The translations under genes and the position numbers were made by a program. Below the pieces are notes generated by a model. That model had not been told where the DNA came from. It worked only from the letters and a program-made list of their open reading frames with translations, and did not search any database. Positions 38,131 through 47,519 of a stretch of 64,000 bases of DNA are shown here, one piece after another. The stretch lies in NCBI GenBank assembly GCA_037954235.1, contig JBBMOA010000001.1:919001-983000 (forward strand). Reading direction: 5' to 3'. Numbering within the stretch: position 1 is the stretch's first letter; the number at the start of each line of letters is the position of its first letter. The stretch is from Aulostomus chinensis. Lineage: Eukaryota > Chordata > Actinopteri > Syngnathiformes > Aulostomidae.

Positions 38131-41100
38131 CTACAGTGATGTGGTGAGAGTTGATTGTAATTTCAAAATCACGCTGAAGTGATGTAATGAGAGTTGCTAC
38201 TAACCTAAGAAATTATGCTGACAGTGTTGTGGTGAGAGTTGATAGTAATTTCAAAATCATGCTAAAGCGATGTCATAAGAGTTGCTTCTAACCAAACAAA
38301 TGATGCTACAGTGATGTGGTGAAAGTTGCTACGAACCTAAAACTGATACTTCCAGTAATGTCGTGAGATTTGCTACAAACCTCAAAATGATGCTGCAGTG
38401 ATGTCATGGGAGTTGCTACTAACCTAAGAAATGATGCTCCAGTGATGTGGTGAGAGTTGATAGTAATTTCAAAATCACGCTAAAGTGATGTCGTGAGAGT
38501 TGCTACGATCCTCAAAATGATGGTACAGTGATGTAATGACAGTTGCTAGGAATCTCAAAATGATGCTCCAGTAATGTCGTGAGAGTTGCGACTATCCTCA
38601 AAATGATGCGACAGTGATGTAATGAGAGTTGCTACAAATGTCCAAATGATGCTTAAGTGATGTAATGAGAGTGGCTACAAACCTAAGAAATGATGCTACA
38701 GTGATGTGGTGAGAGTTGCTACGATCCTCAAAATGATGCTACAGTGATGTTATGACAGTTGCTACTAACCTAAGAAATTATACTGACAGTGTTGTGGTGA
38801 GAGTTGATAGTAATTTCAAAATAAAGCGAAAGTGGTGTAATGACAGTTGATACTTCCCTAAGAAATGATGCTACAATGATGTAGTGAGGTTTGCTACGAA
38901 CCGCAAAATGATGCTACAGTGATGCAATGAGAGTTGCTACGAATCTCAAAATGATGCGAGAGTGATGTAATGAGATTTGCTACAAACCTAAGAAATGATG
39001 CTACAGTAATGTCGTGAGAGTTGCGACTATCCTCAAAATGATGCGACAATGATGTATTGAGAGTTGCTACGATCCTCAAAATGATGCTACAGTGATGTAG
39101 TGAGGTTTGCTACGAACCGCAAAATGATGCTACAGTGATGTAATGAGAGTTGCTACGAATCTCAAAATGATGCTAGAGTGATGTAACGAGATTTGCTACA
39201 AACCTAAGAAATGATGCTACAGTAATGTCGTGAGAGTTGCGACTATCCTCAAAATGATGCGACAATGATGTATTGAGAGTTGCTACGATCCTCAAAATGA
39301 TGCTACAGTGATGTGGTGAGAGTTGCTACGATCCTCAAAATGATGCTACAGTGATGTTATGACAGTTGCTACTAACCTAAGAAATTATACTGACAGTGTT
39401 GTGGTGAGAGTTGATAGTAATTTCAAAATCATGCTAAAGTGATGTCATGAGAGTTGCTTCTAACCGAAGAAATGATGCTACAGTGATATAGGCAGAGTTG
39501 GTACGATGCTCAAACTGATGCTTTCAGTCATGTAGTGAGAGTTGCTACAAACCTCAAAATGATGCTACAGTGATGTCATGGGAGATGCTACTAACCTAAG
39601 AAATGATGCTACAGTGATGTAGTGAGAGTTGCTACGAACCGCAAAATGATGCTACAGTGATGTGGTGAGAGTTGCTACTAACCTAAGAAATGATGCGACA
39701 GTGATGTAGTGAGAGTTGCTACTAACCTAAGAAATGATGCGACAGTGATGTAGTGAGAGTTGTGACTAATCTCAAAATGATGGTACAGTGATGTAGTGAG
39801 AGTTGCTACGATGCTCAAAATGATGCTTACAGTAATGTTGTGAGAGTTGCTTAAAACCTCAAAATAATGCTACAGTCATGTCGTGAGAGTTGCGACTATC
39901 CTCAAAATGATGTTAAGTGATGTAATGAGAGTTGCGACAAACCTAAGAAGTGATGCTACAGTGATGTGGTGAGAGTTGATACTAATTTCAAAATAATGCT
40001 AAAGTGGTGTAGTGAGAGTTGCTACGAACCGCAAAGTGATGTTACAGTGATGAAATGAGAGTTGCTACTTACTTAAGAAATGATGCTACAGTGATGTGGT
40101 GAGTGTTGCTACGAACCTCAAAATGATGGTACAGTGATGTAATGACAGTTGCTAGGAATCTCAAAATGATGCTCCAGTAATGTCGTGAGAGTTGTGACTG
40201 TCCTCAAAATGATGCGACAGTGATGTAATGAGAGTTGCTACAAATGTCCAAATGATGCTTAAGTGATGTAATGAGAGTGGCTACAAACCTAAGAAATGAT
40301 GCTACAGTGATGTAATGAGAGTTGCTACAAATGACCAAATGATGCTAGAGTGATGTAATGAGAGTTGCTACAAACCTAAGAAATTATGCTACAGACATGT
40401 GCTGAGAGTTGATAGTAATTTCAAAATCATGCTAAAGTGATGTAATGAGACTTGCTACTTAACTGAGAAATGATGCGACAGTGATGTGGTGAGAGTTGCT
40501 ACGAACCTCAAAATGATGCGACAGTGATGTAGTGAGAGTTGCTACGATCCTCAAAATGATGCGACAGTGATGTGGTGAGAGTTGCTACGATCCTCAAAAT
40601 GAGGTGGCAATGATGTAGTGAGAGTTGATACAAATCTCAAACTGATGCTGACAGTGATGTAGTGAGACTTGATAGTAATTTCAAAATAATGCTAAAGCGG
40701 TGTAATGAGAGTTGCTACTTCCCTAAGAAATGATGCTACAGTGATGTAGTGAGGTTTGCTACGAACCTCAAAATAATGCTACAGTGATGTAATTAGAGTT
40801 GCTACTAATCTCAAAATGATGCTAGAGTGATGTGGTGAGAGTTGATAGTAATTTCAAAATGATGCTACAGTGATGTAATGAGAGTTGCTACGAACCTCAA
40901 AATGATGGTACAGTGATGTAATGACAGTTGCTAGGAATCTCAAAATGATGCTCCAGTAATGTCGTGAGAGTTGCGACTATCCTCAAAATGATGCGACAGT
41001 GATGTAATGGGAGTGGCTACAAACTTAAGAAATTATGCCACAGTGATGTGGTGAGAGTTTATAGTAATTTCAAAATCATGCTAAAGTGATGTAATGAGAG

Positions 41101-41222
41101 TTGCTACGATCCTCAAAATGATGCTACAGTGATGTGGTGAGAGTTGCTACGAATCTCAAAATGATGCCACAGTAATGTCGTGAGAGTTGCTACTATCCTA
41201 AAAATGATGCGACAGTGATGTA
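38131..41222 (+). repeat. divergent satellite subfamily at the inner edge of the left array
   Basis: From about 38130 the monomers change to a related 43-bp form marked by 'gatgtggtgagagttgct', 'gatgtaatgagagttgct', 'cctaagaaatgatgct' and 'gatagtaatttcaaaat'. The 'ggagtgaaagtttcg' type vanishes. The 174-bp order is lost, but longer internal duplications remain: 'cagttgctaggaatctc' recurs near 38530, 40145 and 40925. I do not see this subfamily in the right arm. It ends abruptly at 41222 inside a ZBED-like pseudogene. It is most simply an older, edge-located set of monomers. Confidence 0.85.
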
Positions 41223-41838
41223 GGGTGACTTTGTGGAAAGTCTTGCACTCCCAACACATTCATTCTCACTAATGCAGTGACAGGTCAGAGCCAAGGGAGC
41301 CTCCATGTCCACAGATGTCCACATGGCAGCTGGACTTCCTTTTTCACTCCTTCCCGTTCCTCCTGGTACTTTTTGGCCACCGTTTGTTTGATGGTCTGAA
41401 AATGACACCCAGAGTAAATCAATACATTGAAATTAGAGATGAAATAAACTGGAGATATCAACGACTGCTTTAGATCATTTCCACACAAACCTTTCTGGTT
41501 GGCAAACATATGAGGCTCAAGGACCTGAACCAGTTCCCTGAACCCTTCCCTCTCAACAGTGCTGAGGGTCTGGCAGTCCTTCAGGATCAAATTCAGCAGA
41601 GCCTCATCCAGCATCTGCTTCCTGGAAGCTGGATGGTTAAAGATGAAGGAGAGAAGAAATAAATAGGAATTAATTCTCAACGAAGCAACTGTGAGTCAGT
41701 TGGAGAGTGGCTGTATACCTGAGTTCATCCTGGTGGATCTGGGACTTCATTCTCATGCCTGGCCCCATCATGCCTCAGCACTGAAGAGGTGCTTTTGTTG
41801 AGATGAGAAGCTTCTGTCCAACAAATGCCACATTCAAC
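41222..41838 (-). pseudogene. ZBED-like (BED finger plus hAT transposase domain) pseudogene, truncated by satellite
   Basis: Three exon-like pieces read on the minus strand. Exon 1 (41719-41838) follows a CTGCAG acceptor and encodes a BED-finger-like VECGICW...TSSVLRHDGARH (C-x2-C and H-x4-H); it meets TGA at 41725-41727 just before a GTATAC donor. Exon 2 (41491-41628) encodes SRKQMLDEALLNLILKD and GFRELVQVLEPHM, matching the start of the ZBED/hAT transposase-like region. Exon 3 (41222-41395) has TIKQTVAKKYQEERE in one frame and then MWTSVDMEAPLALTCH in another, so it is frameshifted; part of the usual linker is missing. The sequence stops where the satellite begins, so the catalytic and dimerisation regions are absent. 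GT-AG introns are unusual for a plain transposon copy and hint at a host ZBED-type gene, but this copy is dead. Confidence 0.75.
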
Positions 41839-42276
41839 CTGCAGAAAAGAACATGAGTGCTCAGCTAAAAGTTCCTTTCTTCATGGTGACTGGTGTTTCT
41901 TAGTCTTAGACCACCAGGTTTCCAATGAGGTGTATCGGATACGTTGTTGTGTGCCGCTGAAATCCGTCCAATTCCAGCGTTGTTTCCTCATGAAATGTGT
42001 TTGCCTTAAAGCTCATTAAAGTGTTGAACCACAATATCGTTCACCATAACTGAGTCAACTTCAAGATAACCTACTTCTACATTCCAGTCCCGGCTGCTCC
42101 TGTTCTGCTGCAGTCCAGAAAACAACAACCCGATACAATTGGCGCTCCTTCCCACAGCTCCGGCCCGGATCCGCATGGTTCCGCTGACTGACTGTGAGAC
42201 GCGCTCCCTCCAGAGTGGCACAGCCCGATGGGGGTCCTTATCTGGCACGGGGGCGTAAAACAGGTGCGACTGCAAA
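41839..42276. other. CpG-richer spacer, possible promoter of the ZBED-like gene
   Basis: The stretch 42140-42260 has many CpGs ('cggcccggatccgcatgg'). It lies just upstream of the ZBED-like exons on the minus strand, so it may be the remnant of their promoter and first exon. A 103-codon minus-strand frame (42006-42317) runs through it and into the neighbouring element, with no recognisable domain. Confidence 0.35.
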
Positions 42277-42427
42277 GCCTGGTTTATTCTGCGTCGAGGG
42301 AACGCGTTGCTCTGCAATACACCGCCAAGCCGCTAGGGGGTGTGGCTTTGTCTTTGTATTGTTTACGGGGCTCTTGTCGGATTCCTTGGTTTTCTTCCGG
42401 TCACAGACAACAATTGTTGGCCATTTG

Positions 42428-42514
42428 TCAGTCTTTGTAGTGCCGCGAAGAGGCGTTGTAGAGGTGGTCGTACTTGAGCACCTCCTCGATAATCCTTTCT
42501 TCAGCTTGGTCCAT
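42428..42514 (-). pseudogene. MADF-domain ORF fragment
   Basis: From the ATG at 42514 the minus strand encodes 28 residues, MDQAEERIIEEVLKYDHLYN and then ASSRHYKD. This is the N-terminal part of a MADF DNA-binding domain (conserved I-x-EV-x3-x-LY-x-SS-x-x-YKD pattern). TGA at 42428-42430 follows. The next codons still read QMANN, as intact MADF proteins continue, so the stop is a mutation and not the natural end. The following codons run into a second stop. Upstream sequence has promoter-like motifs. Confidence 0.7.
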
Positions 42515-42540
42515 TTTTTCTTGGAGCCTTCACCACAGAA

Positions 42541-42630
42541 ACTTTGAAAATGGCGGTGTTGGTTTGCCGCGACTGAACCGGAAATAACGTTCTGAGTGGA
42601 CCAATCACAGTACTCGACGATGACGTCACC
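42541..42630 (-). promoter_or_regulatory. promoter-like region upstream of the MADF ORF
   Basis: Upstream of the MADF ATG on the minus strand lie GCCATTTT (YY1-like, near 42550), TTCCGGTT (ETS-like, near 42577-42584), ATTGG (inverted CCAAT, 42601-42605) and a palindromic TGACGTCA (CRE-like, 42621-42628). The cluster within 90 bp looks like a TATA-less promoter carried by the element. Confidence 0.45.
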
Positions 42631-42745
42631 ACGCGTAGAGGCTATGCGTAAGCAGGATTTTTTGGAGGCGCGTTTCAGGCTACGGCGGAGGTATGAATAC
42701 TACGCGACTCAGAAGCATAAATCAGGCTTAAATCAGGCTTTATAG

Positions 42746-43066
42746 TCCAACAGGAAGTTAGCATGTCAGGGATGAGACACCCTTTTCGTCCAACAGGAAG
42801 TTAGCATGTCAGGGATGAGACACCCTGATAGTCCAAAAGGAAGTTAGCATGTCAGGGATGAGACACGCTTATCGTCCAACAGGAAGTTAGCATGTCAGGG
42901 ATGAGACACGCTTATCGTCCAACAGGAAGTTAGCATGTCAGGGATGAGACACGCTTATCGTCCAACAGGAAGTTAGCATTTCAGGGATGAGACACGCTTA
43001 TCGTCCAACAGGAAGTTAGCATGTCAGGGATGAGACACCCTGATAGTCCAACAGGAAGTTAGCATC
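42746..43066. repeat. 43-bp minisatellite, about 7.4 copies
   Basis: Units start at 42746, 42789, 42832, 42875, 42918, 42961, 43004 and 43047 (partial), each opening 'tccaacaggaagttagcat' and carrying 'tcagggatgagacac'. The copies differ mainly in the last bases before the next unit ('ccttttcg', 'cctgatag', 'gcttatcg'). The sequence is unrelated to the large satellite although the period is the same. It ends where laminin intron sequence resumes. Confidence 0.92.
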
Positions 43067-43264
43067 TCCATGGTTCCCTTGACCAGAAGCCAGTGGGATC
43101 GTTCCATTCTGACATCTTGATTGACATTTGTCCTTCTCTGAGCTAAATAGCTGGCAATCATTTGAAGAAAACCTTGATTTACTTTTTGTATTTTGATCTT
43201 CAGCTCATTTGCATACTTTTGTTAAAATTCTCCCCTTTTTGTCTTTTTTTTCTGCTGTTTTTAG

Positions 43265-43372
43265 CACAAAGTCCACCTGGTGCCTAAAGACCAGTTCAGC
43301 ATGGACTACGTTGAACCTTCAGTCCGCTGCATCAGCACCCATGGATGGTTCCCCCCTGACAGGAGGATTCTG
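43265..43372 (+). pseudogene. laminin pseudogene exon A
   Basis: 108 bp, 36 open codons, with a TTTTTAG acceptor and a GTGAGG donor. It encodes HKVHLVPKDQFSMDYVEPSV and RCISTHGWFPPDRRIL, matching the laminin alpha segment before the CVPSRF motif. No damage is visible in this exon. Confidence 0.75.
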
Positions 43373-43396
43373 GTGAGGAACATTAGTGGGACAGCA

Positions 43397-44108
43397 CTCT
43401 TGTTAGAACGGTTCTGATCCACCTTCCCTCCCCCTGTAGCTCCTCCTGTGTCCCCTCAGCGCTCTTGTTAGAACGGTTCTGATCCACCTTCCCTCCCCCT
43501 GTAGCTCCTCCTGTGTCCCCTCAGCGCTCTTGTTAGAACGGTTCTGATCCACCTTCCCTCCCCCTGTAGCTCCTCCTGTGTCCCCTCAGCGCTCTTGTTA
43601 GAACGGTTCTGATCCACCTTCCCTCCCCCTGTAGCTCCACCTGTGTCCCCTCAGCGCTCTTGTTAGAACGGTTCTGATCCACCTTCCCTCCCCCTGTAGC
43701 TCCTCCTGTGTCCTCTCAGCGCTCTTGTTAGAACGGTTCTGATCCACCTTCCCTCCCCCTGTAGCTCCTCCTGTGTCCCCTCAGCGCTCTTGTTAGAAGG
43801 GTTCTGATCCACCTTCCCTCCCCCTGTAGCTCCTCCTGTGTCCCCTCAGCGCTCTTGTTAGAACGGTTCTGATCCATCTTCCCTCCCCCTGTAGCTCCTC
43901 CTGTGTCCCCTCAGCGCTCTTGTTACAAGGGTTCTGATCCACCTTCCCTCCCCCTGTAGCTCCTCCTGTGTCCCCTCAGCGCTCTTGTTAGAACGGTTCT
44001 GATCCACCTCCCCTCCCCCTGTAGCTCCTCCTGTGTCCCCTCAGCGCTCTTGTTAGAACGGTTCTGATCCACCTTCCCTCCCCCTGTAGCTCCTCCTGTG
44101 TCCCCTCA
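43397..44108 (+). repeat. 65-bp minisatellite spanning an intron/exon boundary, 11 copies
   Basis: Eleven 65-bp units run from about 43397, each with 'gttctgatccaccttccctc', 'cccctgtag' and 'ctcctcctgtgtcccctca'. The last unit is continuous with laminin exon B, so every unit carries a copy of the polypyrimidine tract, the CTGTAG acceptor and the first 19 bases of that exon (the codons for SSCVPS). Single-base variants (tacaagg, agaaggg, ccatctt, tcctctc, ctccacc) mark individual copies. The result is up to eleven potential 3' splice sites in a row. Confidence 0.92.
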
Positions 44109-44301
44109 CGTTTCCAAACTCCCTCCCACTGGCTGGTGCTGAAGGAGGGCCAGAGCTCCTCCTACAGGAGCCCATCCTGGCCTCCCCCGCTGCAGCTCCT
44201 CCACTGACCTCCCACCAGAGAGATGAGCCCCCTGGTTCAGAGGTGACAGACCACCTCTGGGAGCAGACAACAGAGACCACATCAGGCTGGACTCCGTGCA
44301 G
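44090..44301 (+). pseudogene. laminin pseudogene exon B
   Basis: It follows the last CTGTAG of the minisatellite and ends at a GCAG/GTACGG donor. The family-like frame reads SSCVPSRFQTPSHWLVLKEG and then meets TGA at 44205-44207. A different frame is open through the whole exon (ending VTDHLWEQTTETTSGWTPC), so either an indel occurred mid-exon or that frame is chance. Confidence 0.65.
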
Positions 44302-44945
44302 GTACGGAGGCTGACGGCTGCTGAGTGAGTGAGTTTACGACGCTCCCACCACTGCTGCTGGATTGATTTAACACATCTGGAATATTTAGATTTATTCTGG
44401 GTCAACATCTGCATCTGTTGAAGTCCTCAGTTCCCATGCAGGTGGTGTTGTTCCAGATAAAAGGTCTCAATAACAGCATCACTCCAGGTGAAACCATTCC
44501 AAAGAAGGCTAAGTGGAGCTGGCATATCAGCCCCCAATGGAAGCCTGCTGCTGCTGCCAAGCTCTCCATGTCATCATGGAAAAGTTGATTGTTCAACTCA
44601 ATGTTTTTCCCATTGGGAGGAGATTTGTTGTTCCACCATGAAGTCTTTTCTGGTGATGAGTTTGTGTGTTGTAGTAGCATGAAGATATCTTGTTATCATG
44701 ATCAACTCATCTGGCCTGGTGGAAGAACGCTGCTGTGTTTGGATTCAGACGAGTCAAATCTGAACCACGGACTTGTAGTTTTATCCTCGGTCTCCGGACT
44801 CATAAAATGGAGACCGGCCCAGTTTGACACTTTTGAACTCCTCCATGATGTTCAAATCTCATGACTGAGATTCGTGATTGGAAACATCGGCGGTTCAGGA
44901 AAGAAAACATGTACCATTGAACATCACTCTCATCCTTCTACTCAG
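44302..44945 (+). other. intron of the laminin pseudogene
   Basis: 644 bp between the exon B donor and the exon C acceptor. Overlapping open frames on both strands (such as 44402-44680 minus and 44589-44864 plus) have no recognisable domains. No repeat is identified. Confidence 0.5.
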
Positions 44946-45070
44946 AACGCTGCGGTGGACTCCACCGTGTCCAGGCTTTGGGCAGATAGGTCTTCATCCT
45001 CCACCACCACCAGCCGCTCCACCCCACCCACCCTGTGCAGGTCTACATTACCAGGGTCGGATCTGGCAGG
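44946..45070 (+). pseudogene. laminin pseudogene exon C
   Basis: Acceptor TTCTACTCAG; donor CAGG/GTGGAG in phase 1, which fits the start of exon D. It encodes AAVDST, then after a 1-base loss (44963-44968) RVQALGR, then TAG at 44987-44989 where the family has Tyr, then VFILHHHQPLHPTHPVQVYI, then after a further 1-base loss at 45050 QGRIWQ. The disruptions make it non-functional. Confidence 0.78.
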
Positions 45071-45155
45071 GTGGAGGATCTTTGATTCATCTTAGCTTTC
45101 CTGCTCCGGCTGTTTGAGAAACATTCAAATGGAGATGGTTGTTTGTGTCTTTCAG

Positions 45156-45293
45156 GCCACGCCAACGCCTCCTTCTGTCCCCACGCTTACGGCTGCCGAA
45201 ACGTGCCGGTGTCTGAAAACCAGATCATTGTGGATGTGCCGGACCACCAGGTCCTCCTCACCTGCAGGTTCCTGCAGGCAGAGCCCTGTGGTG
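45156..45293 (+). pseudogene. laminin pseudogene exon D
   Basis: Acceptor TGTGTCTTTCAG, starting GC to complete the Gly codon split with exon C. It encodes GHANASFCPHAYGCRNVPVS and onward to HQVLLT; a 1-base loss at 45263-45264 then shifts the frame, after which the family-like QVPAGRALWW can be read. The donor is GTAGGT or an overlapping GT, so the 3' end is approximate. Confidence 0.8.
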
Positions 45294-45415
45294 GTAGGTT
45301 TCCTGCTCCTCTGCTGGACTGATACCCTCTCCCTTTCCCCACACGTATCTGCTGTTTCTACTCTGTGCCTCCTTCTCCTCTGTCAGGCCTGGACTTCTTC
45401 CTTCTGTCTCTCCAG

Positions 45416-45531
45416 GATCACGTCCTGGTGGTGCCTGAGAGCAGCTCCAGCTCCAGCTCCCTGAACCAAGAACCACTGGAGAAATCTGACCACTTCATCA
45501 GCAACTGTGGCCTCAACAGCTTTCATGTCAA
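45416..45531 (+). pseudogene. laminin pseudogene exon E
   Basis: Acceptor CTGTCTCTCCAG; donor AA/GTCGGT in phase 2. It encodes DHVLVVPE, a Ser-rich run where the family has ENxYSxxYL, then QEPLEKSDHFISNCGLNSFH. It is open throughout. 'LDFF' encoded just upstream (45389-45400) could be a second copy of the exon start, so the acceptor is not certain. Confidence 0.78.
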
Positions 45532-45899
45532 GTCGGTGTCTCTCAGCCTGAGTTGGTCCATGTTCTGTATCCCTGAATGTTCTGGAGGAACTAAACTGGG
45601 CCTGACTGGGACGCTTCTGTCTGCTCAGATTTGGGTTGTGAATGCATTCAGATGTCATTTACAAGCATTGGAACTAAAGACCTGAGCCTCAAGAATATTT
45701 AGTTCTTGATTTACTTTCTCTTGCAGGGTTTCATTTTGTGCTAATTTTCTTTTGAAGATCTTTGTTTTTTTGTTGTCCTTCCATTTAGCAAGTTTGGCTA
45801 AGAACCGTTTCCCCACTAAACTAATTTTCCTAAAATGTCTCGCTAACGTTTCCTTTTTCTCTGTCGTCCCTCCTGTCCTTGGTCTCCATTCTGTCTCAG

Positions 45900-46079
45900 C
45901 TCAGCTGTGTCTCTTGGGCTCTCTTCAACAACGGCGCCCTGCCTTGTGCCTGCCATGAGGTTGGAGCTGAGAGTGACACCTGCGAGTCATTTGGTGGTCG
46001 GTGCCGCTGCAGGCCCCACGTGATTGGCCGAGACTTCTCCATGTGGGCCGTGGGTTGCTGGGGATTCCCCACTGCAGAC
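45900..46079 (+). pseudogene. laminin pseudogene exon F (LE repeat)
   Basis: Acceptor CTGTCTCAG; donor GAC/GTGAGT. The first base completes an Asn codon with exon E, then SAVSLGL, a 1-base loss at 45922-45923, then FNNGALPCACHEVGAESDTC and ESFGGRCRCRPHVIGRD. The LE repeat then reads FSMWAVGCWGFPTAD, where the family has Cys at the F, W and final positions. Three of eight LE cysteines are lost, so the fold could not form its disulfides. Confidence 0.82.
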
Positions 46080-47519
46080 GTGAGTGTCAGATTGGATGAA
46101 TGATGAGTAATAAGGGCTTTTAATGATGAGTGAGAGGACGGACCAAAGCAACCTGTCCAACCATCAGAGGACAGTTTGTTGTTCTAGTTTCAACTCTTAC
46201 TACATTACTGTTCGCATCACTTTGAGGTTATTAGCAATTATCACTACATTACCATTAGCATCATTTTGGGATCATTAGCAATTCTTACGAAATAACTATC
46301 GCATTATTTTTAGGTTCGTAGCAACTCATCCTACATGACTGTCAGCATCATTTTTGAATTCATTTACAATTCTTCCTACATAACTGTAGCATTATTTTGA
46401 GGTTTTTAGCAGCTCTTACTAAATTACTGTCATCATTTTGAGGTTATTAGCAGCTCTTACTAGATTACTGTTAGCATCATTTTGAGGTTATTCGAAAATG
46501 TCACTCCGTTACTGTTAGCATCATTTTGAGTTCATTAGCAATTCTTACGCCAGCACTGTCACATCATTTTGAGATCAATAGCAATTCTTCCAACATCACT
46601 GTTGCATTATTTTGAGGTTATTAGCAACTCTTGCTACATTACTGTCAGCATCACTTTGAGTTTATTAGCAACTATCACGACATTACTGTTAGCATCATTT
46701 TGAGTTTATTAGCATTTCTTATGACATCACTGTAGCATTAAATTGACTTCATTAGCAACTCTTACTACATGACTGTCAGCATCACTTTGAAGTTGTTCGA
46801 AACACTTACTACATGACTGTCAGCATCACTTTGAGGTTGTTCGAAACTCTTACTACATTACTGTAAGCATCACTGAGTTCATTCGCAACTATCACTACAT
46901 TATTGTTAGCATCATCTTGAGATCATTACCAATTCTTCTGACATCACTGTCGCATTATTTTGAGGTTCGAAGCAACTCTTACTGCTTTACTGTTGCATTT
47001 TTTAAGGTTCGTAGCAACCCTTACTACATGACTATCAGCATCACTTTGAGTTAATTAGCAACTATCACTACATTACTGTTAGCATCATTTTGAGGTTAGA
47101 AGCAACTCTTACTACATGACTGTAAGCATCACTGAGTTGATTAGCAACTATCACCACATTACTATTAGCATCATTTTGAGTTCATTAGCAATTCTTCCGA
47201 CATCACTGTCGCAATATTTTGAGGTTCGTAGCAACTTTTATTACATTAATGTCGCATTATTTTTAGGTTCGTAGCAACTCATCCTACATGACTGTCAGCA
47301 TCACTTTGAGGTTATTCAAAACGTTCACTCCATTACTGTTAGCATCATCTTGAGTTCATCAGCAATTCTTCTGACATCACTGTCGCAATATTTTGAGGTT
47401 TGTAGCAACTTTTACTAAATTACTGTCGCATTATTTTGAGGTTAGAAGCAACTCTTACTACATGACTGTAAGCATCACTGAGTTGATTAGCAACTATCAC
47501 TACATTACTGTTAGCATCA

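Larger units (their letters stand above)
42277..42727 (-). mobile_element. PIF/Harbinger-like element fragment with MADF ORF start
   Basis: The ends are imperfect inverted repeats: GCCTGGTTTATTCTGCGTCG from 42277 on the plus strand, and GCCTGATTTATGCTTCTG followed by an AGTCG-type extension read inward from 42727 on the minus strand. GC-rich subterminal sequence and an internal MADF ORF suggest a PIF/Harbinger-type element, whose second gene often encodes a Myb/MADF-like DNA-binding protein. At 451 bp it lacks the transposase. TTA follows the right end (42728-42730), the size of a Harbinger target duplication, but the left flank AAA does not match. The 10-bp 'aaatcaggct' is repeated just outside the right end. 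Confidence 0.55.
43265..46079 (+). pseudogene. laminin alpha chain (LAMA5/LAMA3-type) pseudogene, internal fragment
   Basis: Six exon-like pieces in order encode a stretch that in laminin alpha-5/alpha-3 chains spans a globular domain and the start of the next laminin EGF-like (LE) repeat. Laminins are secreted basement-membrane trimers. Recognisable parts: DYVEPSVRCISTHG; CVPSRFQTPS; the pair ALGR/VFILHHHQPLHP; HANASFCPHAYGCR; DHVLVVPE with QEPLEKSDHFIS; and an LE repeat CHEVGAESDTCE...RPHVIGRD. GT-AG splice sites survive at most exon borders. The copy is broken by an in-frame TGA (44205-44207), TAG in place of a Tyr codon (44987-44989), frameshifts near 44963-44968, 45050, 45263 and 45922, and loss of three of eight LE cysteines. 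Upstream and downstream exons are missing; satellite lies on both sides. The alpha-5 versus alpha-3 choice is from memory of the families. Confidence 0.82.

Noticed and set aside
12483..39079. Many minus-strand open frames of 60-101 codons in the left array (for example 14362-14622, 15439-15744, 33980-34183) with repetitive peptides
   Set aside because: They arise from the tandem 43/44-bp monomers, recur at block spacing, and have no start context or family likeness. They are by-products of the satellite.
11972..41222. CRISPR-like repeat array
   Set aside because: Monomers are contiguous and related along their whole length, with no unique spacers; the context is eukaryotic.
42006..42317. 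103-codon minus-strand frame in CpG-rich DNA
   Set aside because: It crosses the left end of the Harbinger-like element and has no domain; CpG-rich DNA has few stops by chance.
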